Shown one piece after another: positions 1 to 11,520 of a stretch of DNA of 64,000 bases. This stretch comes from Sabethes cyaneus (lineage: Eukaryota > Arthropoda > Insecta > Diptera > Culicidae), in NCBI RefSeq assembly GCF_943734655.1, contig NC_071353.1:22896501-22960500 (forward strand), read 5' to 3'. The position numbers and the translations under genes are program-made. Position 1 is the stretch's first letter. The number at the start of each line of letters is the position of its first letter. The notes below the pieces were generated by a model that worked only from the letters and a program-made list of their open reading frames with translations, ran no database searches and was not told the DNA's origin.

Positions 1-1330
1 ATCAATCTCTGTCGAGGCGAGTTCCAATTTTACTGCGATTGAACCGTTCGGCTGCGGTGCCGTAATCTGTGCCCACATTAGAAAGACATACCTTATCCTG
101 TCGCGGTTGGATGATGATATTGAACAATCTAGCAGATCAGTGTCACCATTCGAAAGTGTCACCATTCAGGGCGAAGGCAGGCAGCTGACAACCGGCGACT
201 AGCAATACATATATCAGTCTAATTAATGGTTGCTACATACCACGGGTACTTTCGGTTCGCTAATTATGAGCTAGTAGAGTCTGTGCTGTGCACTGCACTA
301 GCCGATGACAAGTCAGGAAATGTCAGACCGAAAGTAAACGAGCGACGCGCGGGCGTGGATGCTCGAACAAGTAACAACAAAACTTCGGCATGTCAGGCGG
401 CCGATAAGCTGTTGCATGGTGACGAGCGCGGTGTTCCAATTATTTTCCAGTGTGGTCAATGGAATTCAATTATGTATGATGTTTTATTCTGATTTTCATT
501 AATGGGGACGATAATTGAGTTAATTTTTTTTTAAAATAATGCTGCTGATTAAGTGTATTTTTTGTTTACCGCAACCACTTAATTACTGCTGCAGTTGGTC
601 AGACATACAATGGAAATTGTTATGAATTCATGACAAAAAAAATGATCAAAATGAATCAATTTGCGTGCGGTTTTTGACCTCACATTAAATCGGCCTGCTG
701 CATTCCGCTTCCAAGGCATATTCATCAAAAAGCAACAGCTTTACCAGCGAATAGCTTCTCTGGGTGATACAAATCAGGTTTGTTATATTTCCTCCTCAAG
801 CACAACAATAAAAACCAAATAGAAAAATGAAAATTAAAAAAAGAAATAACAGAATAGGGTGAATTAACCATTGGTGGACCCCTTAGTGGTTGTGTTGGCT
901 TCTTTTACGAATTATTTTAAACTGGTAACGCTACACATCCAACCCAACAATATTAGTAACTTGTTATTAAGTTAAGTTATTATTTATTTTACATACTAGT
1001 TGAGCCCGCATCTTACGATTCGGAAAATATAAATGTCTGTTCAGAATTCAGAAAACTGCGGATAAATTCCATTGGCCAGTGTTTGCGAAGATGTTTAACC
1101 TTTGAGTGCCTATATTGCATAATATAGCTCTAAGATGTACATAAAAGAGTCATAGCTGGAAACTGTTACAAATAGTTTTTATGGTCGTATTGGATTTTAT
1201 TTAACTGAATAAAAACTTCTGGCTGTTTGCAACATTTATTTAGTCTGATTAGAGTAAAATGTTGCTTAGAAAATCGAATAGCTTAGAAGATCAATAGATC
1301 GTTTGCTATCATTAACTCATTTTTTAGAAT
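1..1330. other. AT-rich stretch, no gene recognised
   Basis: I see no recognisable gene, transposon end or RNA here. A short open frame at 226-492 (88 codons) has no motif I recognise and could be chance. Composition moves from mixed to AT-rich after about 490. Confidence 0.5.
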
Positions 1331-1382
1331 TTTGCGACTTGGTCCGGTCTGGTTTAACACCGACCATATGATATCGCGACAA

Positions 1383-2745
1383 GCAATCGAGTTGAGCAGA
1401 CGAGTCGAGCAGTCGAATCAAGCAGTTGGGTCGAGCAGTCGAATCGAACAGTCAAGTCATGCAGTCAAATCGAGCAGTCTAGTCGAGCAGTTAAATCAAG
1501 CTGTTCAGTCAAGCAGTCCGGTCGAGCAGTTGAGTCGAGTAGTCGAGTCGAGTACTTGAGTCGAGCAGTTCATTCGAGCAGTCTAGTTGAGGAGTCAAGT
1601 CGAGCAGCTGAGTCAAGCAGATCAGTCGGGTAGTCAAGTCGAACAGTTTATTCGAGCAGTTGAGTCGAGTAGTCCAGTTGAGCAGCTGAGTCGAGCAGTC
1701 GAGTCGAGTAGTCCAGTCGAGCAGTTGAGTCGAGCAGTTAAGTCGAGCTGTCGAATCAAACAGAAATCAAGCAGTTGAGTCGAGCAGCCAAATTAAGCAG
1801 TTTAGTCGGCAGTTGAGTCGAGTTCGGCAGTTGAACCAAGCAGTTTATTCGAACAGTCCAGTCGAGCAGTTAAGTCGAGTAGTCCAGTCGAGCAGTTGAA
1901 TCAAATAGTCTAGTCGAGCAGTTGAATCGAGCAGTCTAGTCAAGCAGTCGGATCAAGCGGTTCAGTCGAGCAGTTAAGTCGAACAGTTGAGTCGAGCAGT
2001 TCAGTCGAGTAGTCCATTCGAGTAGTTGAAACGAGCAGTTAAGTCGAGCTGTCGAATCAAACAGTTAAGTCAAGCAGTTGAATCGAGCAGTCGGGTTGAA
2101 TGGCTAAGTCGAGCAGTCTAGTTGAGCTGTTGAATCAAGCTGTCAGTTGAGTCGAGCAATCAAATCGAGTAGTCTAGTCGAGCAGTTGAATCGAGCAATC
2201 GGGTTGAGCAGTTGAGTCGAGCAGCTGATTCGAATAGTCCAATCGTGTAGTTGAGTCAAGCAGTTCATTCGAGCAGTCGAGTCGAGTAGTCTAGTCGAGG
2301 AGTGGAATCAAGCAGTTGAATCGAACAGTTGAGTCGAGCGTCGAATCGAACAGTTGAGTTGAGCAGTCTAGCCGAGCAGATGAATCATGCTGCCCAGTCA
2401 AGCAGTCCAGTCGAGCAGTTGAATCGAGCAGTTTAATCGTGCAGTTAAGTCGAGCCGTCAGGTCGAGTAGTAAATCGCAAATGTGTCAAGCAGTCGAATC
2501 GAGTACTTAAGTCGAGTAGTCCACTCGAGCAGTCAAATCGAGCTGTTCAGTCAAGCAGTCAAGTCAATCTGTTTAATCAAGCAGTTGAGTCGAGCAGTCG
2601 AATCGAACAGTTCAGTCGAGCAGTTCAGTTAAGCAGTCTAGTCGAGCAATCAAATCGAGCAGTCTAATCGACCAGTCCAGTCGAGAAGTATAGTCAACCA
2701 GATGAGCAATCGAGCAGTCCAGCAGTCGACCAGTGAGGTGACTGA
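1383..2745. repeat. Degenerate CGAGCAGT(T)GAGT minisatellite, about 1.36 kb
   Basis: The block is built almost wholly from variants of an 11-bp unit close to GTCGAGCAGTT, with substitutions such as AAGCAG, GAGTAG and GTCTAGTC. Copies differ from one another, so the array is old or was made by short, staggered duplications. Two short frames (1332-1559 and 1587-1778) read as repeated VEQ/SS peptides and are by-products of the repeat. No unique coding sequence interrupts it. Confidence 0.85.
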
Positions 2746-3330
2746 GAATACAACCCATTGCTACGAAAGCATGACGTCCTATCAGGGACCTGTTTTTAGT
2801 TACCGAGGTTACCGATAAGCCTCTTATGACGTCCTGTTAGAGACTTGGTTTTCGGTACAGACATAAGCCTCTTATATAAATAGATTATATAAATAGATTT
2901 TTCAAAACAGAACCGTTTTCCTTTTATGTCCTTTGTGAACCCTTGCAGTTCCAATAGGATAACAACAGGGTCCATTATAGGAATTCTAGTGTATTTTGCA
3001 CGGAGAGGGTCCACTAATGGCGACATTTTTTGCATTGTTATTCGTTTGATGGACCCTTGTAATTCCTAATTCACTTCATTCAAAACTTCATACGTTCTGA
3101 ATCACTGAACCAATTTTCATGATTTTGGTTCCAAATTAAAGATATTTCAATCAACTTTTCAGAACATACATTCGATTGTAGCTCAAAGCATTTCGGATTA
3201 CAAAAACATTGAAAACATCGTTCCCCCACGTTGGAGGGATTTTATCAATTCGATCCCATTTTATGAGCAGCACATCTTTTCGCTACACTTCCAATGAATC
3301 GGCAAACTTACGCATCCATAAAGAATTATA
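2746..3330. other. Non-coding stretch with a short local duplication
   Basis: No gene recognised. A local direct repeat is visible at about 2771-2876: GACGTCCT followed by a pyrimidine-rich stretch and ATAAGCCTCTTAT recurs after roughly 55 bp. A 12-bp AT unit is doubled just after it. Confidence 0.5.
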
Positions 3331-3334
3331 TTAC

Positions 3335-3725
3335 AACCAAATACTACAGCTGTAGCACACTTTTCCAGCACAGATATCCAAATCGCCTTGGTTTAATCGT
3401 CTCGTCGTAAAGAATTTGCAATCTGTTGGTATTAATAAGGGACTTTCGTCATTTTTTCTGGCATATTTCCCTAACACAAAAATCGAATTGGATTAGGTCT
3501 AATTGCGTTCGTGAAATTTTTTGTTGAAACGAGGGGGTTTTATCACTTTTTCAGGCATACTTCCCAAGCAAAGACATCTAAATGGTCTGGGTTTAATCGC
3601 GGTGTTAAGAAATTTTCGAGTTTGTCATTTGTTCTGGTTTACTTCCCAAGCACAGATGTCAAATTGATCTAGGTTTAATCGTCGCAAAGAATCTTTGACC
3701 TGTTAGAACGGGGAAATTTTTCTAA
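3335..3725. repeat. Degenerate tandem repeat, about 110-120 bp unit
   Basis: About three to four imperfect units share a core: a purine-poor TTTTTCxGGCA block, TACTTCCCAAGCACAGA, a variant of TCTAAATGGTCTGG, then GTTTAATCGTCG and AAGAATTT. The core recurs near 3361, 3461, 3555 and 3640. It is non-coding in all frames. I recognise it only as a dispersed-repeat style sequence. Confidence 0.6.
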
Positions 3726-4883
3726 AATCACGTTAATACTATAATGGCGTCTTTTCCAACCAATCACGAAGTAAGGATTTCCAGATGGACAATGGTTCAT
3801 TATTTCCAATTTTTCAATAATGCGTACTTAAATATCAATAGTTTTCTTTTTTGATGTGAATGCGTAAGACATTTAGCGATCGAAATCGCAAAAGTATTTA
3901 AAATCGATCGGAAAACCGCTAAGCTATTAACGCTCAAATTCATTCATTTTTTCATGACGCTCGCAATTTTTGATTTTTTGGAATTACACCCTATCCCAAA
4001 CCCTGCCGTAAGACCGCAGTCCTACGTCAAAAAAATGTGATTCCAAAATTTATTGACTAGGAATAGACACCCCAAATTTGAACCACACTTTTACAATTGT
4101 TCTTTTTCCTATCAATACCTTCTCAGATTTCAGTACGAATTGTAGGGTAAAACGAGGCAAAACATTCCCTTACACAACATTTTAGTGAAAAACTTGATCG
4201 CCGTTCGATCTTCTGATTTTTTCAAGCAGCACAACAGGCATTCCTTTGTGAAAGTCATGGTTAAAGTAATGAAATGGTATCTTGCCTGTAGTATACAAAA
4301 ACCTAGAGTAAAATGGGGCAAAACAGACTTCTAGATTAGGTTGTATTAACCAGAATCAACCCAGAAATTACCCGTAAAATAAGTCCAATTTCCATCTTTG
4401 AGATGGTATTGCATCAACGTATAAAAATCAAATATTTGATGTGATGTTTTCTGTCAAACTGTATTAATTTTCCGTCGAAAAAATGTTAATTAAACGGAAA
4501 TATTTTGTTTTTATGTTATATGTTGCGGGAGGTAGAAAATGTTTCAAGTGATGTCATATGGCGTCATTGGATTGACTTGGGTTAAAATAAAATTGTTCAT
4601 ATAGCGTTTTCTTAAAATACTCCTTCTTTCCTTAGCATAGAATCTCAAATTAAAGAGAGCTTGTACAAGATTCTTCCAAAACTATTAAAAACTGGGGGTT
4701 AATGGGGCAAAATGGGGTTCTTCACTTAATTCCCACACATTGAGACCATCACGAATCGATTTCTCGTGATTTTTTACATAAGTCAATTTTTACTCCTTAA
4801 AAACAGAGGCAAAAAGTTAATTTTTTTCGGTCGATTCTGCCCACTGTGCATTGCTTTATCATTTCGTTATAAGTTCTGAGTAA
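3726..4883. other. Non-coding stretch with dispersed GGGGCAAAA motifs
   Basis: No gene recognised. TAAAAYGRGGCAAAAC occurs near 4145 and 4309, and GGGGCAAAATGGGG near 4699. These look like decayed repeat ends, but I could not pair them into a bounded element. Confidence 0.4.
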
Positions 4884-5668
4884 AGTCAGAGTCAGAGTCA
4901 GAGTCAGAGTCAGAGTCAGAGTCAGAGTCAGAGTCAGAGTCAGAGTCAGAGTCAGAGTCAGAGTCAGAGTCAGAGTCAGAGTCAGAGTCAGAGTCAGAGT
5001 CAGAGTCAGAGTCAGAGTCAGAGTCAGAGTCAGAGTCAGAGTCAGAGTCAGAGTCAGAGTCAGAGTCAGAGTCAGAGTCAGAGTCAGAGTCAGAGTCAGA
5101 GTCAGAGTCAGAGTCAGAGTCAGAGTCAGAGTCAGAGTCAGAGTCAGAGTCAGAGTCAGAGTCAGAGTCAGAGTCAGAGTCAGAGTCAGAGTCAGAGTCA
5201 GAGTCAGAGTCAGAGTCAGAGTCAGAGTCAGAGTCAGAGTCAGAGTCAGAGTCAGAGTCAGAGTCAGAGTCAGAGTCAGAGTCAGAGTCAGAGTCAGAGT
5301 CAGAGTCAGAGTCAGAGTCAGAGTCAGAGTCAGAGTCAGAGTCAGAGTCAGAGTCAGAGTCAGAGTCAGAGTCAGAGTCAGAGTCAGAGTCAGAGTCAGA
5401 GTCAGAGTCAGAGTCAGAGTCAGAGTCAGAGTCAGAGTCAGAGTCAGAGTCAGAGTCAGAGTCAGAGTCAGAGTCAGAGTCAGAATCAGAGTCAGAGTCA
5501 GAGTCAGAGTCAGAGTCAGAGTCAGAGTCAGAGTCAGAGTCAGAGTCAGAGTCAGAGTCAGAGTCAGAGTCAGAGTCAGAGTCAGAGTCAGAGTCAGAGT
5601 CAGAGTCAGAGTCAGAGTCAGAGTCAGAGTCAGAGTCAGAGTCAGAGTCAGAGTCAGAGTCAGAGTCA
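4884..5668. repeat. (AGAGTC)n hexanucleotide array, about 131 units
   Basis: The tract is an uninterrupted AGAGTC hexamer for about 785 bp, with one visible substitution (G to A at 5485, giving CAGAATCAG). Minus-strand frames through it read as (TL)n or (SD)n and are repeat artefacts. The flanks are unique AT-rich DNA. A partly related AAGTCAAAAGTCAAAA run follows the right edge. Confidence 0.97.
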
Positions 5669-8431
5669 TAAATCAGGTAAAAGTTAAAAGTCAAAAGTCA
5701 AAATCTAGAGTTTCCGGAGAGCAAAAGCAAATAAGCAAAAGAAAATAAGAGGATTTGACACAAAGTGGTTTTTTTTTACAAAAAGCAAGTGGTCCCAACG
5801 ACAGAGGTGAGGTCCAAGCGGGACTAGCGGTTAGTTTGGTTAGTTCTAAGCATGGTGCACGGATTTTGATTCAGGCATCGAATAGTGTATGGATTGTGAA
5901 TCAAGAGGTGTAGATTTTATACTCGGTTTTCAATAACTAGGGTTAATTTCAGCTCCCTGGATGTCCAAATAATGTTGAAATAAGCAACATAATATCAAAA
6001 GAGCAAATATGCAAACGTAAAATTTTGCTATCCTAAAATTTACCGCACAGAGTTAAAGACAAAATTTACACCACCATCCTGTTAACGTATAATTTTCCAC
6101 TTACCATAAAAAATGTCTTGGTATTTTACTTTCGTGAACTGAGCAACGTTTCCAGCCTCATTTCGAACAATATGCCTCAATGCTTGATATATGAATTTTT
6201 AATGTGCGCCGGACTCGATACAGGATGTAACGAAACATTAGGGTTCGATTCGATTAAAAATAATAAGTTTGCTCTCACAAACGAAAGCAACTGATCCGAG
6301 CACCGACCGCTTTCTAGAATTCATAAACCAAACCTCGCCCGAGGAAATTAACCGGATGTGAACCGAATCCGCCAGGGCGGCCATAGAACCTGGGTTGAAC
6401 TGTGGAACATAGTTCTTCTCCCGTAACGATACGACAAAGGCAAATATTTTGTTGGTGTAATCATTCGGTAGTAGTATTCGGAAGCGCACATTAAAGAAAC
6501 ATGATATCGAGCCAAAATTCTCCGGCCAATGGTCCGGGAGTTCATTCTCAGGCGACAATTTCGTTTCGGGCTTTGCCATGTGAAATTGACTGGAAATTGC
6601 TAATAAATGGAAAGGAAATGAAAACAAGTTCCAATAAATTGGTTGTCTTGCTGAATGGGGTGCTCATGAAATATTTACCCGAACCTGGCTCTCGGGTCAA
6701 TATTATTCATGCTTCGTTTGTCACTTGATTGGAATACTGAAATATGAATATTAATGTTCTGTCAGCCAGAAGAACTTGTCACTTCGGACTACCTACGTAC
6801 AGTGCTGAATCTGCAGTAATTACTGCCGCATGAGACCAGACCAGCAATGGTCTAGTCAGTGTCGAGTGTTTCTGCAATGCTATCCGTTCTTGGTAGGGAC
6901 TGGTGACGAAACCAGATAGTATGACAAATGTTATTTCATCCAGTTAAATTCATCCAGTCCAGTCTGTCAAATTGAGAATAGTGATGATGAAGGCATCCCA
7001 TACAGCCCAAGTTACTGAATCAAAGCACTGATGGTTGAAGAATATAGGAGTGATTCACGATGCGTACAAATTGCAATGTTGGCATGTTAAGATAGGCCCT
7101 GCCGGATAATTCATATTTGAAAAATGGCTTTGTCAATTGTGTGGAATGAGAAATTTATTTTTGGTTGGGTAAGTTATATGATTAAAATTACTTTTGTGGA
7201 AAGATTTTTTGTTGAGTTGCAAAATTTGCTATGTTTGTTGTCTCTTTGTGACTAAAGTTTTTTTTGTTCCAGAAAACAATTTGTTGTGAGACGTTAGTAT
7301 ACAATTTGTTAAAATTATGAAAATAACCATGCGTCCCCTTTCTTGAGAATTAATGGAGACGCCTATTAATAAGCTATTTTACTATTTCAATTTCCCAGCA
7401 TGGCTATTATGCAAATGTAGTAAAATCCACCACTCATATAATCTTGCAACTTGCTTTTTACTTGTTTCAACGGTTACTTCCATCTTACTGCTTACAAGCA
7501 CTCAATTTGCTTGCATAGTATTAGTCGTTGTTCCTAATTTGGCCTCTCTGGTAATTTTTTTTTTCTGATTCTGTTGGTCAATGAAGAACCGAAAGGTTAA
7601 CAAAAATTTCGGCAAACCAGCGACACGGATCGGAAGTGGGTCATACATTGTGCTTATATCAACAATCTCATCTGAACAGTGGTTCTAATGGTGGTTCTAA
7701 TCGAACACTCAGCCAGCAGCTGTGTTTATATCAGCGCTCTTCGTTGCTTGTGTTTTATTATTTCTATTATGCATATTAACTGCTGAGATTAAATCTACAT
7801 CTGACTGAAAGTGTAGTGACTCCTATTAGCGAGGCGGTAGTAATGCCTAGTCAAAATTTCCTCCTAGTAAACCAAAACAGCTTCAGCTTGATATAGTTTG
7901 CAAACAGCTGGCAGCTATCGTATGGTCGCCACCATCGCACAGCTCCGTAATGGTTCTCAAATTAATGTTTACATTGAATTTGAAAGAACAACGAACGCTC
8001 GGTCTAGTTGATAACGTTATGTACTCTACTGGGTGTGTAACCTAGTTTTGAGTTATAATGGAATGCCATGCTTGCTGATTCGAGCAGTGAGGATATTGTA
8101 GAACTAGAGCTGACAAAATGTCAGTTGTTTTAACATGCAGAAGTTCGGAATTGAAAATCCAAAAGCAACACAACACAGACTAAAGACAAAAACTGAATCG
8201 ACTGTTTCATAGTTTCATTTCTCTTATGAGAAACAGATTTTTGCACCTCATCAGAATGAAAATGGAAGATTCTTAGTGCTATTAAACTTACCGTCAGCGA
8301 TGAATTTGATGCTAACATTCATAAAGAGCAAGGTGGTAATGAGGAATCTATTCAATTATTTTTAATGTTTTTTCTTACCTTTTTTGACAAAATTTTACGA
8401 GAGCACGCCGACACTTTGCGTCATAGATTAT
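5669..8431. other. Mostly single-copy DNA, no gene recognised
   Basis: No gene or bounded mobile element recognised. The longest frame is at 6238-6627 on the minus strand (129 codons). It has no motif, signal peptide or repeat I can name, and is overlapped by frames on both strands. It could be a chance frame or a decayed exon; I do not call it. Confidence 0.4.
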
Positions 8432-8516
8432 TGCAGGATGGCGTTGTTGTTGTTGGGTTTATTATAGAGTGGTTTAACCGACGAGTTATTCACCACTCGC
8501 CATGCAGGATGGCGTT
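8432..8516 (-). mobile_element. 57-bp retroposed non-LTR tail with 14-bp target duplication
   Basis: The 14-mer TGCAGGATGGCGTT occurs at 8432-8445 and again at 8503-8516. Between them lie 57 bp which, read on the minus strand, end in TAATAAACCCAACAACAAC. That is a (CAA)n-type 3' tail typical of non-LTR retrotransposons. A tail flanked by a direct repeat indicates target-primed reverse transcription with extreme 5' truncation. Confidence 0.75.
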
Positions 8517-8689
8517 ATTTAGCCGGTAAATGGCAACTCCGAGGGGTTTGTTTACATTATCCTTGTCACTTCCAGCGATTTCGATTTGAGCGTTCATGAA
8601 AATTGGTGCGTCTATTACTTTAAAATACATATTAAATCGAGCCCTGCTACTGCGTGCCCTTTATTTTAAATTGAATTAGAAATCTTACT
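8517..8689. other. Short unassigned spacer
   Basis: Unique-looking sequence between the retroposed tail and the degenerate repeat; nothing recognised. Confidence 0.4.
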
Positions 8690-9262
8690 TCAAAATGAAT
8701 ATGAAAGAGGACTTACAAAAGGATTTGAAACTAAAGCTGAAACAGAACGTTAACTTAGGACATGAAATTGGAATTAGTGTAGAAGTAGAACTTAAAATAT
8801 TACCTGGAAATTAAATAAAAAGAAAATTTATCCAATTTAATTCTACTATGTATATACATAGTATACATAGTAGAATTAAATTGGATAAGTTTTCTTTTTA
8901 TTTAATTTCCAGGTTTCGTATTCGAAAGCAGACTAGAAGTTGGCTATCAAATTAGAAATGAAATTGGACTTCATATTTTATTTAAAAATAGAATTAACTT
9001 AGTCTTTAAATCAAATTTGAATTTGGAACTAATTTGTACTTGATTTACCTTACTTGCTTAAACTAGAACTTTTACTTCGATTGAACTTGCAATAGGTCTT
9101 AAACAGACTGAGGTCTTAAACTGAAAAGAGATCCGAGATTAAACCTAAAATTGAAGTTGAAATGGGACATGAGATGGGACTTAAAATGGGACTTCAAATC
9201 GGACGTGGGATTGGGCTTACATTTGATCATTGTAGGTCCCTTGTGAATAAACTTTTCGCCGG
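8690..9262. repeat. Degenerate ACTTGAAATTGG-type repeat, copy A
   Basis: This stretch consists of loosely repeated ACTTRAAATKGGA units and ends in a less repetitive tail with GGTCCC and TGAATAAACTTT. The same order of units and the same tail recur at 9975-10612. The two are therefore diverged copies of one larger repeat, now separated by an inverted-repeat element. It is non-coding. Confidence 0.6.
8802..8914. repeat. 113-bp near-perfect palindrome
   Basis: Arms of 53 bp (8802-8854 and 8862-8914) are inverted complements with a single mismatch. They flank a 7-bp spacer, TACATAG. The arms begin ACCTGGAAATTAAATAAA and run into the centre through a TATGTATA core. The palindrome lies inside the degenerate repeat. 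It could be a small MITE or a hairpin formed by template switching. No target duplication is clear. Confidence 0.9.
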
Positions 9263-9347
9263 ATGGTCATCAAAACCTCGCCTACCATGTTTGTCGTGTA
9301 GGGCATAGCGTCTTCGGATTTTTCACAGTTGGAATTAGTGTAGCAGA

Positions 9348-9964
9348 TCCGGAGTGATTCGCGATTGGGGCTCAACTGGCAAATTGTAAACAAATCGTTT
9401 TATTACACCATCAGCCTTAAAAAGACTGATAATATCCTTGGCAAGAATCCTTTCTTCTGTTTTAATCGTTAGAATTATTTAAAACAAGTTTTTAGTGATG
9501 GGCGATAGAAGTGTTTAATCAAAACAAAAGACAATTTGCAGTTTAGCCCCTCGCATGTTATGAAGTGACAGGCTTATTTGCAAATTATTTTGTAAACAGG
9601 CGATAGTAAAGAGCGAAACTGCCTTGTTTTCAAAAGACAGGCGCATTGTAAACAGGCGAAACTAAATAAAAAATCAAAACAAGGCGAAACAGGGCTGGGC
9701 GAATCTCATTGTCTAAATGCTTTGATGCTCATTCCAAGGGGTTCAACTATAAAACTTAGATTTTGAGCTTGAATGCACAAATTTTATGCAGTACTGTTGT
9801 GAAATTATACGATTGATTTATTCTACACCAATTTATGTCTTTAACCTTGATTTTTGTAACCTTTATTTAAATTAAGACTTGAAAATGTACTGGTAAATCA
9901 TCACAGTGATATTCCTCATTGTTTACACTTTGTTAGTTGAGCCCTTATCGCGAACCACTCCGGA
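9348..9964. mobile_element. Inverted-repeat element, about 617 bp
   Basis: The left end TCCGGAGTGATTCGCGAT and the reverse complement of the right end match over about 46 bp, with roughly seven mismatches. Shared blocks are TTCGCGA, GGGCTCAACT and TGTAAACAA. The interior is AT-rich and non-coding. The element sits between the two copies of the degenerate repeat, which suggests insertion into that array. I could not fix a target duplication, so the superfamily is unknown. Confidence 0.65.
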
Positions 9965-9974
9965 GGTAGTAATC

Positions 9975-10612
9975 AACGAACGTCTGAAATAGAACTTAAA
10001 ATGGGACTTATATTAAACATGAACTTGTACTAATTTGGATATACTTTACTTTAAATTGAACTTGTCATTTGAGCTAAAATTAGACTTGAAAGGGGACATT
10101 AAGTTGAACCTAATATTGAAGCTGAAATTGGGTTAGAATTAGATTTCAAATTCAAGTTGACTCGAGACTTCAAATGGGACTTGTAATGAGACAAAAAATG
10201 GGGCATGAAATCGGACTTGAATTTCAAATTTGTACTTAATTTACTTTAAACTGAACTAAAAATTAAAACTAAATCAAGACCTTAAATTGGACTTGAAATG
10301 GAGCTTAAAATTGGACTAGAAATAGCACTAAAAATGCTTTAAAATGAAATTGAAATAGGACTTAAAATGGGACTTATACTGGACTACTTTGGATGTACTG
10401 TTTTTTAAATTAAACTAGAAATTTTACTTCGAATTGAACTTGCAATACTTATTAAAATAACTTGACTTGATAAGGGACACGAGATTGAACCTAAAATTGA
10501 AGTTGTAGTAGTTATTAAAATGGGACATGATTTGGGACTTGAAATGGGACATAAAATAGGACGCGGAATTGGGCTTGCAATGGATTATTGCAGGTCGCAT
10601 TTGAATAAACTT
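9975..10612. repeat. Degenerate ACTTGAAATTGG-type repeat, copy B
   Basis: Second diverged copy of the repeat at 8690-9262. It has matching order: TTTTACTTCGA, GAACTTGCAATA, GGGACATGA, ATTGGGCTTGC and TGAATAAACTTT. It is non-coding; the 130-codon minus-strand frame at 10424-10816 is a low-complexity by-product. Confidence 0.55.
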
Positions 10613-10879
10613 TAAAAACGTCGCCACAGTGAGACCGTACCGTCTCAGTCGAGCAAAATTTGGCAAAGTTATATATGGGGCATTTGTAGAATTAGTTATT
10701 ATATAAAATTTCACTGAATAAAGTTTTGCTGTATCATTTGTATTTACAGTGCTACAAATGTCCATATAACTTTGTTCAACTTTACTCGGCTGATATGGTA
10801 CTGTCAAATGAATCAAAATTGAGTCGAAGTGATCGAACCATCCCTGCGTTGCCTATCACATTTATTATGAACCGCAGTA

Positions 10880-11520
10880 TTTCTTCCGATTTATTTATTA
10901 TTTATTAATTTATATCATACATGTAACGTAAGGCAAAGCCTTTTCAAATTGTTACGAGACTGCAAGTTGGTTTGCTATACTAACATGTCTTTTTGACATA
11001 AATTTACGCTTCTTACTGTTGTGTTTCCCCTATATAACACTAAAAGCATTACTGGTTTGTGCTATTGAGCCATGCAAGCAACTGACGCTACAATATTTGA
11101 GCAAAATTTGACTGATGTTGGTAGTGAGTTCCAGTGAACAATGCCTTTCACAAAAAGTGATGAACTATAGTCCCAAGTGCTAACTCGGCACGGAAAAGTT
11201 TCTTGTACGCTAATTCTCTAAAGGTTGCAAGTTACTAAAGAGATACTCTGGTATTTTAGTCTGCTTTATCTTGAATATTGCTACACAGGATCTATACTTG
11301 TATAAATCCGAAAAGTTGCAACCTAGCAGAGACTTATGCAGGTGAGAAACATGGGAAAACCTAGAAAGATTATACACGTATCTCACACATGCATTTAAAG
11401 CCATACGAAATTTGCTTAAAAGCCCTGCAGAAGAATTAGCAAACAGTGTATCACCGTCTGTAAAATGAGGTAATAGTAATGATTTGAAAAGCTGCAACTT
11501 GATGGACATGTGAAGATGTT
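10880..11520 (-). pseudogene. Non-LTR retrotransposon, C-terminal RT region and 3' end
   Basis: The minus-strand frame 11509-11210 contains LQLFKSLLLPHF, then SKFRMALNACVRYVYNLSR, LGCNFSDLYKYRSCVAIFK and PEYLF. That is the thumb/C-terminal segment that follows the catalytic core in Jockey/I-type non-LTR reverse transcriptases. Reading through a stop, the frame continues to about 11100 with FRAELALGTIVHHF. The 3' side ends in AT-rich, poly(ATAAATAA)-like sequence near 10885-10915, as expected for a retroposed tail. The RT core is absent upstream, where another repeat begins at 11521. The clade cannot be fixed from this piece; it is a 5'-truncated dead copy. Confidence 0.8.

Noticed and set aside
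4797..5694. Frames of 290 and 275 codons reading (TL)n and (SD)n
   Set aside because: Pure product of the AGAGTC hexamer array.
6238..6627. 129-codon minus-strand frame
   Set aside because: No motif recognised and an overlapping plus-strand frame exists; a homology search would be needed to call it.
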